Assembly (NCBI RefSeq): GCF_020531905.1
Contig: NZ_JAJAWG010000002.1
Span: forward strand, 372,001-436,000
Reading direction: 5' to 3'
DNA length: 64,000 nucleotides
From: Deefgea salmonis
Lineage (GTDB): Bacteria; Pseudomonadota; Gammaproteobacteria; Burkholderiales; Chitinibacteraceae
Of this stretch, positions 9,901-18,540 are shown one piece after another. The position numbers and the translations under genes are program-made. The notes beneath the pieces are model-generated. The model was not told where the DNA came from and searched no databases. It saw only the letters and a list, made by a program, of their open reading frames with translations. Each line of letters starts with the position of its first letter. The stretch's first letter is position 1.

Positions 9901-10145
9901 CTTGACTTCATATAAAGTAAATTATCAACGCCAATAATTTGCTGCTCAATGGGCGCTGCGACGGTTTGTGCGACTGTTTGTGCATCTGCGCCTGGGTAAT
10001 TTGCGGTAACTTGGATTTGCACCGGTGCAATCACCGGATATTGTTCGACTGGCAGGCTATAGAGCGCCAACGCACCCACAATTGAAATGACAATGGAAAT
10101 TACTGCGGCAAAAATTGGCCGTTCAATAAAAAATCGAGAAAACAT
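6972..10145 (-). CDS. RND multidrug efflux pump, inner-membrane subunit (AcrB/MexB type, HAE1)
   Basis: A 1057-residue proton-driven exporter, the usual length for this family. It opens MFSRFFIERPIFAAVISI and has the standard plan of twelve membrane helices and two large periplasmic loops. The proton-relay residues are present: Asp410-Asp411 in GLVVDDAIVV and Lys939 in AAKNAIL. The SFVPQEDQGY motif of the family is also there. It is the middle gene of a three-gene leftward operon: 12 bases after the adaptor gene and overlapping the channel gene by four. Substrates cannot be read from the sequence. No TetR-type repressor is adjacent. Confidence 0.95.
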   Translation of the reverse strand: MFSRFFIERPIFAAVISIVISIVGALALYSLPVEQYPVIAPVQIQVTANYPGADAQTVAQTVAAPIEQQIIGVDNLLYMKSSSSSSGTITITAYFNLETDPDIAQVQVQNRVDRALPQLPAIVAQNGVSVEKQSSSILMVIAVYDKSGKMSSAQLDNYTNINIMDAIKRVPGAGQATLFGSPNQAMRIWLNPRNMASLGVTTSDIKSAISSQNALVGAGQIGQAPNEGTVEMTFPVVTDGAFSDPTIYENMIIKASQNGNAIVHLKDVAKIEFGRQYYSGENVFNNRPTSAIGVYLQAGANSIDVSNAIRATLSNAKTDFPSGLDYTIALDTTDFVRDSIKEVVITLFEALLLVICVMYLFLQNLRATVIATVAIIVSLLGAFIGLAAMGFSVNLLTLFGLVLAIGLVVDDAIVVIEHVEHTMHENPEMSVKDAAILAMDEVSGAVLSMTLVLSAVFIPALFVSGTTGQLYKQFATTIASGVLISGVTALTLTPTLCAILLKRTSPPTKGFFAWFNNWFAQLTKSYGVISHTIIRRSALSVLLLAVMVVGLWQLFRIVPTSFVPQEDQGYMLAALMMPEAASLQRTISAGEQLNKVIRDNPSVNYNTMINGFSMLDGQVKTNAATAFIGLKPFDERKSASESVFAVTQQIAKETRGMTSGAVIPLVPPPIPGIGTSGGFEIWLQNKGTDTPEQMQQVLQKFVAAASKRPELGGLTSTFNANSQQLKVTINREQSNLIGVPIADVLSALQAQFGSLRVSQFNQYSRVWDVTMQAEARYRQKPEDIDQIYTRSQNGDMVPLSAVVNMSFVNGPTIMSHFNGFPAVNIIGSPNPGYSSGQAITALKEVAAATLPSSYSYAWAGLSYSETTSGNDSIYIFLLGILMVFLILAALFESWSLPAAVICAVPFGLLGALIFTWLRGLDNDVYMQIGLLVLVGLAAKNAILIVEFAIKQHQAGHSLLESAVEAGELRLRAIIMTSLAFMLGTLPLALASGSGANARHSIGTGIIGGMVLLSSLALIYVPLFYYHFESWREKNKTKSAPEVAEPKSDASPTEEQPQ
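8133..8181. repeat. GGTAT-N37-ATACC palindromic site inside the pump gene
   Basis: GGTAT at 8134 and ATACC at 8176 have the exact spacing of the intergenic repeat family, with GCTC at the position where intergenic copies carry GCTT. It lies within coding sequence, so it may be coincidence or a true site of the same kind. Confidence 0.35.
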
Positions 10146-10157
10146 AGTTGGCCTCGT

Positions 10158-11363
10158 TTATTTTTTTGCTGCAGAAGGGGCTTCGTTAGCCGGAGTTAAA
10201 CCAAGGGATTTATTCATTTCTGCAGCACTTAACGGAGTCACTTTGAGTGGTGCTTCTGGGCGCAAGGTAGTCACGCCATCAACGATGACTTGTTCACCCG
10301 CATTTAAACCACTATTGACAAACCAGCCCAAACCTCGCCACGGCCCGGTCGTCACTGGGCGATATTCGGCTTGTGAATTTTTACCGACAACCCAAACATA
10401 ATTTGTTCCTGCTCCTTGCTGTACTGCTCGTTGCGGTAACAAAATGGCGTTTGGACGAACAGCACCTTTTAGTACTACATTGACATACTGATTGGGTAGT
10501 AAGGCCCCATTGGGGTTGTCTACTGAGGCCCTGACCATGAAAGTACCGGTATTACTATTATAAAAAGGCGAGGCAAAAGTGAGCTTGCCCCTTTGTGCAT
10601 AAATTTGATTATTTCCAAGTAAAATTTCTGCTTCATATATGCCGTTTGCGGGGGCGCGTAGCAACCCTTTTTTTGTTGCTTCTGTTTGGCTTTGGCGCTG
10701 ATTCTCAGAAACGCTAAAATTGATCCACATTGGTGACAATGTCGCGACAGTGGTCATTTTGCTATTGCTAGCGTCGATATAAGTGCCAACCGAGGGAATA
10801 GCCATCCCGCTGATGCCATCCACTGGCGAAGTAATCACGGTGTAGCTTAAATTTAATTCGGCTTGAGTTACATTGGCTTTTGCTTGACTCACACTGGCTT
10901 TGGCTTGTTGGTGGGTGCCTATAGCATTATCTAGATCCGCTTGGGAGGCTGCGCCGCGTGGTGTTAATTCGTTGTATCGGTTTAAAGTGAGTTGTGCTGT
11001 ATTTAAGGCAGCTTGATTACTGGCTAGTTGAGCACGTGCAGCGTCTAAGGCCGCTTGAAATGGTCGTTGATCAAGTTTAAATAAAACTTGATTTTTGCTG
11101 ACTTTGCCACCTTCGGTATAACTCTTACTATCAAGGTAACCAGAGACTCGAGCATGGATGTCGACATTTTGCGAGCTTTCGACACGTGCCACAAAAGGAA
11201 AATCAACCGGTATATCTTGTGCTGCAATGGTCATTGCTGTAACTGCAGTTGCTGGAGGGGGCGAATCTTCTGTTTTTTTACAGCCAGACAAAGTAATGAG
11301 GGTTGCAATAAAGAGGCTGCTATACCATCTTGCATGAATATTACGCTGAGTCATGCAGTTCAT
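10158..11363 (-). CDS. RND efflux periplasmic adaptor (membrane fusion protein, AcrA/MexA type)
   Basis: A 401-residue lipoprotein linking the pump to the outer-membrane channel. The signal ends LSGC with lipidated Cys28. The family order is visible: a lipoyl half (VARVESSQNVDIHARVSGYL), an alpha-helical hairpin rich in Ala and Gln at about residues 110-160, the second lipoyl half (VITSPVDGISG) and a beta-barrel. The start at 11363 is supported by GGAGA a few bases upstream. First gene of the adaptor-pump-channel operon; its promoter should lie in the AT-rich 11364-11465. Confidence 0.93.
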   Translation of the reverse strand: MNCMTQRNIHARWYSSLFIATLITLSGCKKTEDSPPPATAVTAMTIAAQDIPVDFPFVARVESSQNVDIHARVSGYLDSKSYTEGGKVSKNQVLFKLDQRPFQAALDAARAQLASNQAALNTAQLTLNRYNELTPRGAASQADLDNAIGTHQQAKASVSQAKANVTQAELNLSYTVITSPVDGISGMAIPSVGTYIDASNSKMTTVATLSPMWINFSVSENQRQSQTEATKKGLLRAPANGIYEAEILLGNNQIYAQRGKLTFASPFYNSNTGTFMVRASVDNPNGALLPNQYVNVVLKGAVRPNAILLPQRAVQQGAGTNYVWVVGKNSQAEYRPVTTGPWRGLGWFVNSGLNAGEQVIVDGVTTLRPEAPLKVTPLSAAEMNKSLGLTPANEAPSAAKK

Positions 11364-11465
11364 ATTTCTCTCCGATATATATTGAGTGAAGCAGCTTTAA
11401 TTTTAATTAGACTGTTTATTGCACTCATTTTAAAATTTTTAATTTACATGGTATTAATAATTATT

Positions 11466-11502
11466 AGGCATGACCTATTTTTAAAATAGGTCATGCCTTT
11501 TT
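11466..11502 (+). terminator. Perfect 16-bp inverted repeat between glsA and the efflux operon
   Basis: Arms AGGCATGACCTATTTT (11466-11481) and AAAATAGGTCATGCCT (11483-11498) are exact complements with one base between. A T-run follows on the + strand (11498-11502), which would terminate rightward transcripts, yet both neighbours are leftward. Read leftward, the stem is followed only by UAAUAAUUAUU. It may be a weak glsA terminator or an operator for the efflux operon. Confidence 0.5.
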
Positions 11503-11513
11503 ATTGCGTTAAT

Positions 11514-12452
11514 TTAATTGACGGCGTATAGGTTTAAACCTAATTCTTTTGCAATGAAAGCAACCATTAACTGACCTCGAACACTATTGCCAATCGGATC
11601 AAGGGGAGGGGAGAACCCGGCAATGGCTAATTGCCCAGGCGCAACGGCTAAAATGCCACCACCTACGCCACTTTTTCCAGGCAATCCCACTGTATAGGCC
11701 CAATCTCCAGAACTATCATAAAGGCCTTCCATTGTCATTGCGGCTAAAATATGGGGTACATTTTCAGCTTTTAATATCCTTTGTTTATTTAAAGGGTTGA
11801 TACCGCCAGCCGCTAGTGTTGCGCCCATCACGGCCAAATCTTTACTTGAAATTAACGTCGAGCATTGTCGAGTGTAGACATCGCAGGCTGCCATTGGATC
11901 TGAATACATAGTACCCGCAGAATAAAGCAGCCAAGCAATCGCGCGGTTATGGAAATTGGTCGTTTGTTCTGAGCGATTAATTTCTTCGCTAAGTGCAATC
12001 TGTCGTCCTGCAAGTTGACTTTGCATGCCTAAAATACGTGACCAACGATCTTCGGGGTTACTTGCTTTGATCAAACTCACGGTTGCCATCGCACCCGCAT
12101 TCACGAGTGGTGAGAGTGGTTTTCCACCATGTAACTCAAGCGCCATTACGGAGTTAAACGGTAGACCCGTTGGATCCGCCCCAATTTTGTTATGTACTTC
12201 CTCAGCGCCAACGTCTTCAAGTGCGAGTGCTAATGAAAATACTTTGGAGATAGACTCTAAAGCAAATTCATAATTTGAATCGCCGCATTCAAAAACCGTA
12301 CCATCTTTGGTCACAACAGTGACACCTACAAGTGAAGACGGTACTGATGCGAGATAAGGAATGTAGCTTGCATTTTCACCTCCCGCTGCTTGTGAAAATT
12401 TATCGTAAGCTTCTTTGACTACTGCGGCTATTTTTGCGTGATCCAAGCTCAT
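11514..12452 (-). CDS. glsA: Glutaminase A
   Basis: A 312-residue serine-dependent glutaminase that hydrolyses glutamine to glutamate and ammonia in the cytoplasm. The catalytic Ser-x-x-Lys is Ser67/Lys70 in ESISKVF, near the position in E. coli YbaS, and the family motifs NPLVNAGA-like (PLVNAGAMA) and PGKSGVGGGI are present. Its start overlaps the end of gadC by four bases (ATGA), so it is translated with the antiporter. In E. coli, YbaS and GadC together give glutamine-dependent acid resistance through the released ammonia; the same role is likely here, and the product glutamate could also feed GadB. Confidence 0.93.
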   Translation of the reverse strand: MSLDHAKIAAVVKEAYDKFSQAAGGENASYIPYLASVPSSLVGVTVVTKDGTVFECGDSNYEFALESISKVFSLALALEDVGAEEVHNKIGADPTGLPFNSVMALELHGGKPLSPLVNAGAMATVSLIKASNPEDRWSRILGMQSQLAGRQIALSEEINRSEQTTNFHNRAIAWLLYSAGTMYSDPMAACDVYTRQCSTLISSKDLAVMGATLAAGGINPLNKQRILKAENVPHILAAMTMEGLYDSSGDWAYTVGLPGKSGVGGGILAVAPGQLAIAGFSPPLDPIGNSVRGQLMVAFIAKELGLNLYAVN

Positions 12453-13993
12453 TGTGCCACCCCTTTATTTTCGTCTACGACCACAACTTTGGTTTGAACT
12501 TCGCTTGGATTACGGCCTTCTAATTCCCAACCAAATGCTTCAAAATCACTGGCGCCTTCGGTTGTTTTCCAGTGTGGTTTACGGTTGGCGTAAATTAACA
12601 GTGGAATTGCGACAAAAATGACATTGCCTGCGATGAGAATACCAATATAGGTACTTGGGCTACCGACCGAAATTTGTGATGGAGGTACGAATGACAAGAT
12701 AAATGCGATCATTGCACCAACTAAGCCTGCTCCGGCAAAAATCCACATCCCAGCACTGCCAAATGGCACCACATAAGGACGTTTGGTGATTGGTTCGGTG
12801 TGGCGCAGATGGATTGCGGCAGCGAACATTAAGAAATACATAATGAGGTAAAGGGTAACGGTTAATTGGCTTAATATTTGATAGGCCGCTTGTACCGATG
12901 GCAAAACGACAAACATGATGGCTAAGAAAGTAACGATTAAGCCTTGGCAAATCAAAAGATTTGACGCAACACCGTTTTTATTCAGTTTTTGGAAGAACGG
13001 CGGTAAATAACCAGCTCGGCCAACAACCGCAATGGCGGCAGATGGGCCTGAAACCCAAACAGTTACGCCGCCGATAACACCGGCAAATAGTGCCAACGCA
13101 ACAATAGAACCAGCCCATGGGATGCCATAAAAGTGGAAAAAGTCGTTGTAAGCAACTAGCAGACTTTGCGTTAAATTGATTTCACTCTGTGGTACGACAA
13201 GGCCAATGGCAAGTGTCCCGAGCACAAAAATAGCCACAGTCGCTAATGATGAAATTAAAATTGCTAATGGGTAATTTCGACTTGGGTTATCAATTTCTTT
13301 AACGTGAATGGCATTCATTTCCATACCCGCGTAGAAAAGGAAAATACCAGCAGCTAAAACCAAGTTATCAAATTTAGAGAAATCAGGAATGAGTTTATCC
13401 CAGCCTAAATCAATATGAACTGGCCGGCCTTCAATTAAATAAATTGCACCGAGTAAAATCAAAATGCCAGCGGGAATGATGGTACCGATCAGCCCCCCCC
13501 ATTTACTAATAGCTGAGGATGATTTTATGCCACGTAACGTGACTAATGTTGCGCCCCAATAAACAACCAAAACGGCAATGATGGTGTAAACCATATTAGC
13601 AGATAGGGCCACATCCCATTTCTGATTCGGCCCAACAAAAGCGAGTGAGACCCAGGCAAATGTTAAGACGGTTGGAAACCAGATTGTTGATTCAACCCAT
13701 AGTAAAAATATGGCGACAAATCCCCAGCGCGGGCCAAACGCTTCGCCTACCCAGCGGAAAACCCCACCTTTTTGTGGCCATGCAGTTGCCAATTCAGCAG
13801 CAACAATTGAAACCGGAATTAAAAAGAAAATAGCGGCAAAGATATAGTAAAAAACAGAGGTCAATCCATATTCTGCTTCAGCTGGAAGTCCGCGAAGGCT
13901 CACAACCGCCGTGATGTTCATAATTGCTAGTGTCATTACACCAAGCGTAGCTTTGCGTAATGTGCCACTTTTAGCAGGAGCTGCGGTAGTCAT
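12449..13993 (-). CDS. gadC: Glutamate/GABA antiporter, APC family
   Basis: A 514-residue membrane transporter with about twelve helices and a hydrophilic C-terminal tail (ending in ENKGVAQ) like the pH-gating plug of E. coli GadC (511 residues). The ATG at 13993 is chosen over an in-frame TTG at 14005 because GGAG lies six bases before the ATG and inside the longer reading. It imports glutamate, and in E. coli also glutamine, in exchange for GABA. It sits between gadB/porin and glsA. A run of eight G (eight C on the + strand, 13493-13500) within the coding sequence is a possible slippage site. Confidence 0.92.
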   Translation of the reverse strand: MTTAAPAKSGTLRKATLGVMTLAIMNITAVVSLRGLPAEAEYGLTSVFYYIFAAIFFLIPVSIVAAELATAWPQKGGVFRWVGEAFGPRWGFVAIFLLWVESTIWFPTVLTFAWVSLAFVGPNQKWDVALSANMVYTIIAVLVVYWGATLVTLRGIKSSSAISKWGGLIGTIIPAGILILLGAIYLIEGRPVHIDLGWDKLIPDFSKFDNLVLAAGIFLFYAGMEMNAIHVKEIDNPSRNYPLAILISSLATVAIFVLGTLAIGLVVPQSEINLTQSLLVAYNDFFHFYGIPWAGSIVALALFAGVIGGVTVWVSGPSAAIAVVGRAGYLPPFFQKLNKNGVASNLLICQGLIVTFLAIMFVVLPSVQAAYQILSQLTVTLYLIMYFLMFAAAIHLRHTEPITKRPYVVPFGSAGMWIFAGAGLVGAMIAFILSFVPPSQISVGSPSTYIGILIAGNVIFVAIPLLIYANRKPHWKTTEGASDFEAFGWELEGRNPSEVQTKVVVVDENKGVAQ

Positions 13994-14063
13994 AGGTTTC
14001 TCCAATTATTTTTTTCTAATAAAATTTAGAAGTCAAAAAATTTATTGAAATTACATTTATTAC

Positions 14064-15335
14064 TTAAAACATTAATGTTGAACGCAATGAAAGTGTCCAA
14101 GCATTATCTCTACTAGGATTTGCACCAGGATTACGTACATATTGCACATCAGGTGTAATCAGCAACCCTTTGGCAATGGTCCAGTTCCAGTACAATTCTA
14201 TTAATTGCTCGTTACGCAAATTATTTGAATTTAATGAAGATTTTGCTACATCGCTATAACCCAAAGCCAAACCAATCTGATCGGTAGGACTACGTTGAAG
14301 AGGATTATTGAGTGCGGCACCTAATGCGTAAGAGCTTTTGATGGCTGTGGTATAGCCAGAGGCTTGGTTCGCTCTACCAAATACGGCCCATGAATCATTT
14401 AAATTTTGAACGGCATTAAATGACCAGCCATGGCTCTTGGGCGATTGCAATCGAACACTAGGCACTTGGTAGTAAGTCATCGAGTATTGAGCGCTCCCAA
14501 GGCCTTCAAATTTCGGTGTCCATTGCGCATAGGCAAACCATGAATAGCCACCATCACCAAAATGCTTGGTTGATAATGTTGACCCGCTGATGTTGTCGGC
14601 ACTTTGAAAACCAGTTGCAAATTGCAGGGTGCTACTTGGGTTGATTTGTATATAAGAACCTAAACCAGCAGTGGCATAAGTGGATGTACCATTTTGACTT
14701 AAAATATCATTATTAAAATTTTGTTGTTGGCTACTTAAATACTGATTGCCATCAAAATTATAAAAAGGATATTGCCCTACAGAGATCAAGACTTGATTGC
14801 CTGGTAGTGCTTGGGTGTAAGTCAATTGGGCAAAGGTATTTTGTCGGGTACCAAAGTCGTTATTGGGTGTCAGCAACCCTAGGTTGTTTTGGATGTCTGC
14901 ACCATTTTGATTGGTACCGTAACGAACCCAAGTGTAGGCAAATTGCAGTGAGCCTGTACCAATGCTGTCGTTTTGAAATAAATTCCAATCTAGCGATGGT
15001 GTTGCTAACCATTGTCCCGCTGGGCTACCCCCATTTGAGCGTCCCCATTGTTGTAAGTAACTCAAATCCATTGACCATGAGATACCGTTTTCTTTTGCCG
15101 TTTTGGTTTTAAATGTTGAATATTCGCCATAGAAATCACTTGCATCGCTGTATAAAGAATGCCTTGCTGTGGCGCGATCAATATTGTCTTGGATTCGACT
15201 GATTTTACTGACGCTACTGATATCTAAAGGCTCAGTGCTTGATGTATCGCTTTGAGCTGATGCAATTTGAGCGGCACTCATTAAAGCAATTCCACTGGCA
15301 ATTTTAATCACGAAATGATTACTACGTTTTCGCAT
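14064..15335 (-). CDS. OprB-family carbohydrate-selective porin
   Basis: A 423-residue outer-membrane beta-barrel protein with a signal peptide ending QIASAQS. The sequence alternates short polar/aromatic strands and ends LSLRSTLMF, a terminal phenylalanine as required for barrel insertion. The LYWNWTIAKGLLITPDVQYVR-like closing region, with ITPDVQY, is typical of OprB porins. OprB proteins usually pass sugars or small anions. Its place between gadB and gadC on the same strand suggests entry of glutamate or glutamine across the outer membrane, but that is inferred from position only. Confidence 0.8.
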   Translation of the reverse strand: MRKRSNHFVIKIASGIALMSAAQIASAQSDTSSTEPLDISSVSKISRIQDNIDRATARHSLYSDASDFYGEYSTFKTKTAKENGISWSMDLSYLQQWGRSNGGSPAGQWLATPSLDWNLFQNDSIGTGSLQFAYTWVRYGTNQNGADIQNNLGLLTPNNDFGTRQNTFAQLTYTQALPGNQVLISVGQYPFYNFDGNQYLSSQQQNFNNDILSQNGTSTYATAGLGSYIQINPSSTLQFATGFQSADNISGSTLSTKHFGDGGYSWFAYAQWTPKFEGLGSAQYSMTYYQVPSVRLQSPKSHGWSFNAVQNLNDSWAVFGRANQASGYTTAIKSSYALGAALNNPLQRSPTDQIGLALGYSDVAKSSLNSNNLRNEQLIELYWNWTIAKGLLITPDVQYVRNPGANPSRDNAWTLSLRSTLMF

Positions 15336-15393
15336 AATCTTCCCCTAATAATAAGGATGCTACGAAATCAATCGGCTAGATTTCAAAGTAATT

Positions 15394-15439
15394 ATCAGCA
15401 GTGCCAAGGTGAATAAATTTATGCTTGGCGACTGCTGAT
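15394..15439. repeat. Intergenic hairpin between gadB and the porin gene
   Basis: Arms ATCAGCAGTGCCAAG (15394-15408) and CTTGGCGACTGCTGAT (15424-15439) pair over 15 bp with one bulged base and a 15-base loop. No U-run follows in either direction, so it fits an attenuator or mRNA-stability element between gadB and the downstream porin-gadC-glsA genes better than a full terminator. Confidence 0.55.
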
Positions 15440-15464
15440 GGTTCTCTAAATCATCATATTCAGT

Positions 15465-16859
15465 TTAATGTTTAAAACCACTTGCTTCTTGTTCTGATAA
15501 CGGCACGCTAACAGGATGTTTGCCTAGATGGGCGACCGCTTCCTTATAGTCTTTAAGTAATAAGCTCGCGAGATCACGGCTAAATCCGTGACGCACTAAA
15601 ATGCGCTGCACAGGGAGATTGTCTAGATGAGCTGGTAGGGTATAGGCTGGCACTTGCCAACCACGCATACGCAGGCGATCGGCGAGATCAAATAAACTGA
15701 AACCATGATCAACACCGTCTTTAAGTTTCCAAGTCAGCGCTGGAATACCTTGCTTAGGATCGCCGTTATAAATGATTTCAAATTGACCCATTTTGCTAAT
15801 TTCATCTGACAAATACATTGCGGTGTCGTAGCAGGCTTGATGAATCTTGCGATAGCCTTCTTTGCCAAGACGCAATAACGTATAGTATTGGGCAATAATT
15901 TGTCCGCCTGGGCGAGAGAAATTCAAAGCGAATGTTGGCATTTGTCCGCCAAGGTAATTCACATTGAAAATCAAATCCTGAGGTAAATCTGCTTTGTCAC
16001 GCCAAATCACCCAACCTACACCGAGTGGCGCTAAGCCAAATTTATGGCCAGAAGCATTAATTGATTTCACGCGGGGCAAGCGGAAGTCCCAAACAAGCTC
16101 TGGATAGGTAAATGGGGCAAGAAAACCACCACTTGCGCCGTCAACGTGCATTGGGATGTTAAGTCCAGTGTCTTTTTGCAGCTGATCTAAAGCATCGCTG
16201 ATTTCTTTCACTGGCTCATATTGCCCAGTAAAGGTAATGCCCAGTGTGGGTACCACGCCGATGGTATTTTCATCACAACGCTGCAGCACTTCTGCCGAGT
16301 TCATCACAATACGGCCGTTATCCATCGGGATTTCACGAATTTCAATGTCCCAGTATCGTACAAATTTATGCCAACAAATTTGTACTGGGCCAGTAACTAA
16401 ATTGGGTTTGTCATAAGGCTTGCCGGCGGCTTTTTGTCTCGCCCGCCATTGCCATAACAGGGCGAGTCCGCCCAGCATCGCAGCTTCGCTGGAGCCTGTT
16501 GTTGAGGTGCCTAGTGTGTTGCTGGCATCAGGGGAGTTCCATAGATCCGCTAGCATATGAACGCAGCGAGCTTCTATTTCTGCCGTTTGTGGATATTCAT
16601 CTTTATCGATCATATTCTTATCGATCGTCATATCCATGATTTGATGAACTTCAGGCTCCGCCCATGTTTGGCAGAATGTGGCTAAATTTTGTCTTGAATT
16701 GCCATCGAGCATGAGCTCATCGGTAACCACTTGCAGTACATGGTGAGCTTCGTGCTCTTGATCGGGGATTTTGTATTTGGGTAAAGCGATTGATAGATCA
16801 TTAGAGGCAAAAACCTCATCCAGTAAATCGCCTCGTACTGAGTTTTTTTCATGTAGCAT
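15465..16859 (-). CDS. gadB: Glutamate decarboxylase
   Basis: A 464-residue PLP enzyme that converts glutamate and a proton to GABA and CO2; E. coli GadB has 466 residues. The cofactor lysine is Lys273 in SGHKFG, and the substrate/PLP motifs TSTTGSSEA-like ([10 protein letters not shown]) and HVDGASGG are present. The C-terminus ends in ...EASGFKH, with a final His that in E. coli GadB closes the active site at neutral pH. The start has AGAGG seven bases upstream. First gene of the leftward acid-resistance run gadB-porin-gadC-glsA. Confidence 0.96.
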   Translation of the reverse strand: MLHEKNSVRGDLLDEVFASNDLSIALPKYKIPDQEHEAHHVLQVVTDELMLDGNSRQNLATFCQTWAEPEVHQIMDMTIDKNMIDKDEYPQTAEIEARCVHMLADLWNSPDASNTLGTSTTGSSEAAMLGGLALLWQWRARQKAAGKPYDKPNLVTGPVQICWHKFVRYWDIEIREIPMDNGRIVMNSAEVLQRCDENTIGVVPTLGITFTGQYEPVKEISDALDQLQKDTGLNIPMHVDGASGGFLAPFTYPELVWDFRLPRVKSINASGHKFGLAPLGVGWVIWRDKADLPQDLIFNVNYLGGQMPTFALNFSRPGGQIIAQYYTLLRLGKEGYRKIHQACYDTAMYLSDEISKMGQFEIIYNGDPKQGIPALTWKLKDGVDHGFSLFDLADRLRMRGWQVPAYTLPAHLDNLPVQRILVRHGFSRDLASLLLKDYKEAVAHLGKHPVSVPLSEQEASGFKH

Positions 16860-17453
16860 TTTTTATCCTCTAGGTGATGATTCATAGCTTATGGCTAAGT
16901 AACCGCCAGTTAAAATGGATTTAACGCTTATTTATAGATCAGAAATTCAAGTCTGTATTCCATTCTAGCGTGTGGAATTTAATTCTTACGCAATTATTTT
17001 TAATGCTTTCATTTTATATAATTATTTTATTTTTATATGTAAGTGATATTAGCTATTTATTTATCGCATAGTTAGTGGGTGTTAGTGTTTTTTATGGTGG
17101 TATCACTCTGCAAGCCCCTATTTATAAGAGTTTTAGAGATATACCTACATAAAATAGGGTAAAAAAATTTTGTGTTTTTTTATGGAAAATAGCCTGAATA
17201 TAGTAAGAAGCACGATGTGCTTTGGGTGAGGATTTTGAGCGTGAAACTACTTTTTCTATAAGAAACAACAGCTTAATTTTTAATCTGACTGGTTGGGGCT
17301 TACATGAAAATTTGGAGTGGTATTTTTTACGCCGGCTGTTTTTTGTAAGTTATTTTTTGTAAGCTGCTGTTGGATTTTTGTATGGTTTTTTGTTTTTGTC
17401 AGGCACGATGAGGTGGGGTAAGTGCTGCGGATACGAGTACAAAACTAAAGTTT
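16860..17453. other. AT-rich intergenic region upstream of gadB
   Basis: About 590 bases with no convincing gene. It must hold the gadB promoter (leftward), although no clear -35/-10 pair stands out. It contains one copy of the palindromic repeat family (17098-17146), an 11-bp direct repeat TTTTTTGTAAG (17339-17349 and 17353-17363) and several long A/T tracts that could bend DNA or bind H-NS-like proteins. In enterobacteria gad promoters have long, complex upstream regions; a similar layout is possible here. Confidence 0.5.
17098..17146 (-). repeat. 49-bp palindromic repeat, copy 1 (upstream of gadB)
   Basis: GGTAT at 17099 and ATACC at 17141, 42 bp apart start to start. Read on the minus strand it matches the family form with GCTT at offset 31. 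It lies in the AT-rich region between gadB and the phzF-like gene. Confidence 0.7.
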
Positions 17454-17478
17454 GCGCTCAGCTAGGGTTGCTGAGCGC
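17454..17478 (-). terminator. Hairpin downstream of the phzF-like gene
   Basis: Perfect 9-bp stem GCGCTCAGC/GCTGAGCGC with a 7-base loop, 26 bases past the stop of the leftward phzF-like gene. Read leftward it is followed by AAACUUUAG, a weak U-tract, so terminator activity is likely but not certain. Confidence 0.6.
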
Positions 17479-17503
17479 ATTTTCAATGCGAAACGAAGTG
17501 CAG

Positions 17504-18328
17504 TTAAATCCAAAATTCACCTTGGCCAATTTGATGAACTTGTCCACTGACCTTGATGCTTGTATCTACATCAAGTTGTAAACGAGCGATGCGATCAATG
17601 CGGTGGCCTTGTTCCATGATGAGGCTAAAAGGCGTGGGTTTTTGCATTGCGATTAAATAACCACCTAAGTTGGCGCAGGCTGAGCCCGTGCCAAAATCTT
17701 CAGCAGATACGCCATTTTGACTCCAGAAATAACGCGCGATGACTTTTTCTTCATCGTAAGCCCAGACCAAGGCGCCCGCACGTCCTTCTAAATTGATCGC
17801 CACGTGCATGAACCGCTCTGAATTCGGTTGGCAAGCCGCGATGCTGTCAGCGCAATCTAATTGGACAATCAATTGCTCTGTGCCGCAATTTACAAATAGT
17901 GATTGCTCAACAATATGACGGCTGTCGATACCCAGCGCGCTGGCGAGTGCATTTGATTCGGGGCCGGCGCGGTAGCTGGGTGGATTGGCGGTGAGCGTGA
18001 CGTGATGACCACTCACTTGCACAGGGATTAATCCGGCTTTCATTTGTAGTGTTAGATGTGAGCGACCTTGAGCAAGAACAAAGGCAGTGCCCAGTGTGGG
18101 GTGGCCCGCAAATGGCATTTCATAACTAGGGGTAAAAATACGCACAGCGGCATCTGCTTGATCACTCGGCGTGACAAAAGTGATTTCAGACAGGTTCATC
18201 TGCTGGCCTAATGCGGCCATTTCTGCCGCACTTATATCGCTAGCATCAGGAAAAATCGCCAGTGGGTTGCCCGAAAACAAGTGTTCGGTCGTAAAAACAT
18301 TGACGAGTTGATATTGTATTTTTCTCAT
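17504..18328 (-). CDS. PhzF-family isomerase/epimerase
   Basis: A 274-residue protein of the PhzF/YddE fold, which is related to diaminopimelate epimerase. Family signatures: the opening YQLVNVFTTEHLFSGNPLAI with the conserved Asn-Pro, LSEITFVT with the catalytic glutamate, PFAGHPTLGTA, and DFGTGSACANLGGYL near the C-terminus. True PhzF isomerises DHHA for phenazines, but no other phz gene is present, so this is one of the many paralogs of unknown substrate. Monocistronic; diverges from pcnB across a spacer that holds a palindromic repeat. Confidence 0.85.
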   Translation of the reverse strand: MRKIQYQLVNVFTTEHLFSGNPLAIFPDASDISAAEMAALGQQMNLSEITFVTPSDQADAAVRIFTPSYEMPFAGHPTLGTAFVLAQGRSHLTLQMKAGLIPVQVSGHHVTLTANPPSYRAGPESNALASALGIDSRHIVEQSLFVNCGTEQLIVQLDCADSIAACQPNSERFMHVAINLEGRAGALVWAYDEEKVIARYFWSQNGVSAEDFGTGSACANLGGYLIAMQKPTPFSLIMEQGHRIDRIARLQLDVDTSIKVSGQVHQIGQGEFWI

Positions 18329-18339
18329 TATTTTCTCTT

Positions 18340-18388
18340 GGGTATATGAATGTAAGTTATTAAATTCATAGCTTAGGCGGCTATACCT
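18340..18388 (+). repeat. 49-bp palindromic repeat, copy 2 (phzF-pcnB spacer)
   Basis: GGGTATAT at 18340 and TATACC at 18382, with GCTT at offset 31. It starts 11 bases upstream of the phzF-like start codon, in the divergent spacer, so it overlaps the 5' region of that transcript. Confidence 0.75.
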
Positions 18389-18540
18389 AGCAAATTTAAT
18401 ATTTTTTTAGATTGATTCATCGGTGTGATTAGTCCACTTTTGTTCTGTAATCATCACGTAGCCCATAAATCATCCACTGAATGCAGCACTCCGCTTGTAT
18501 AATATTGCGTTTCGCCTCTGTGCAGCTTCAAAATTACTCC

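Noticed and set aside
17378-17581. 67-codon rightward frame in the region upstream of gadB
   Set aside because: No ribosome binding site, no family, overlaps the end of the phzF-like gene and contains its terminator hairpin.
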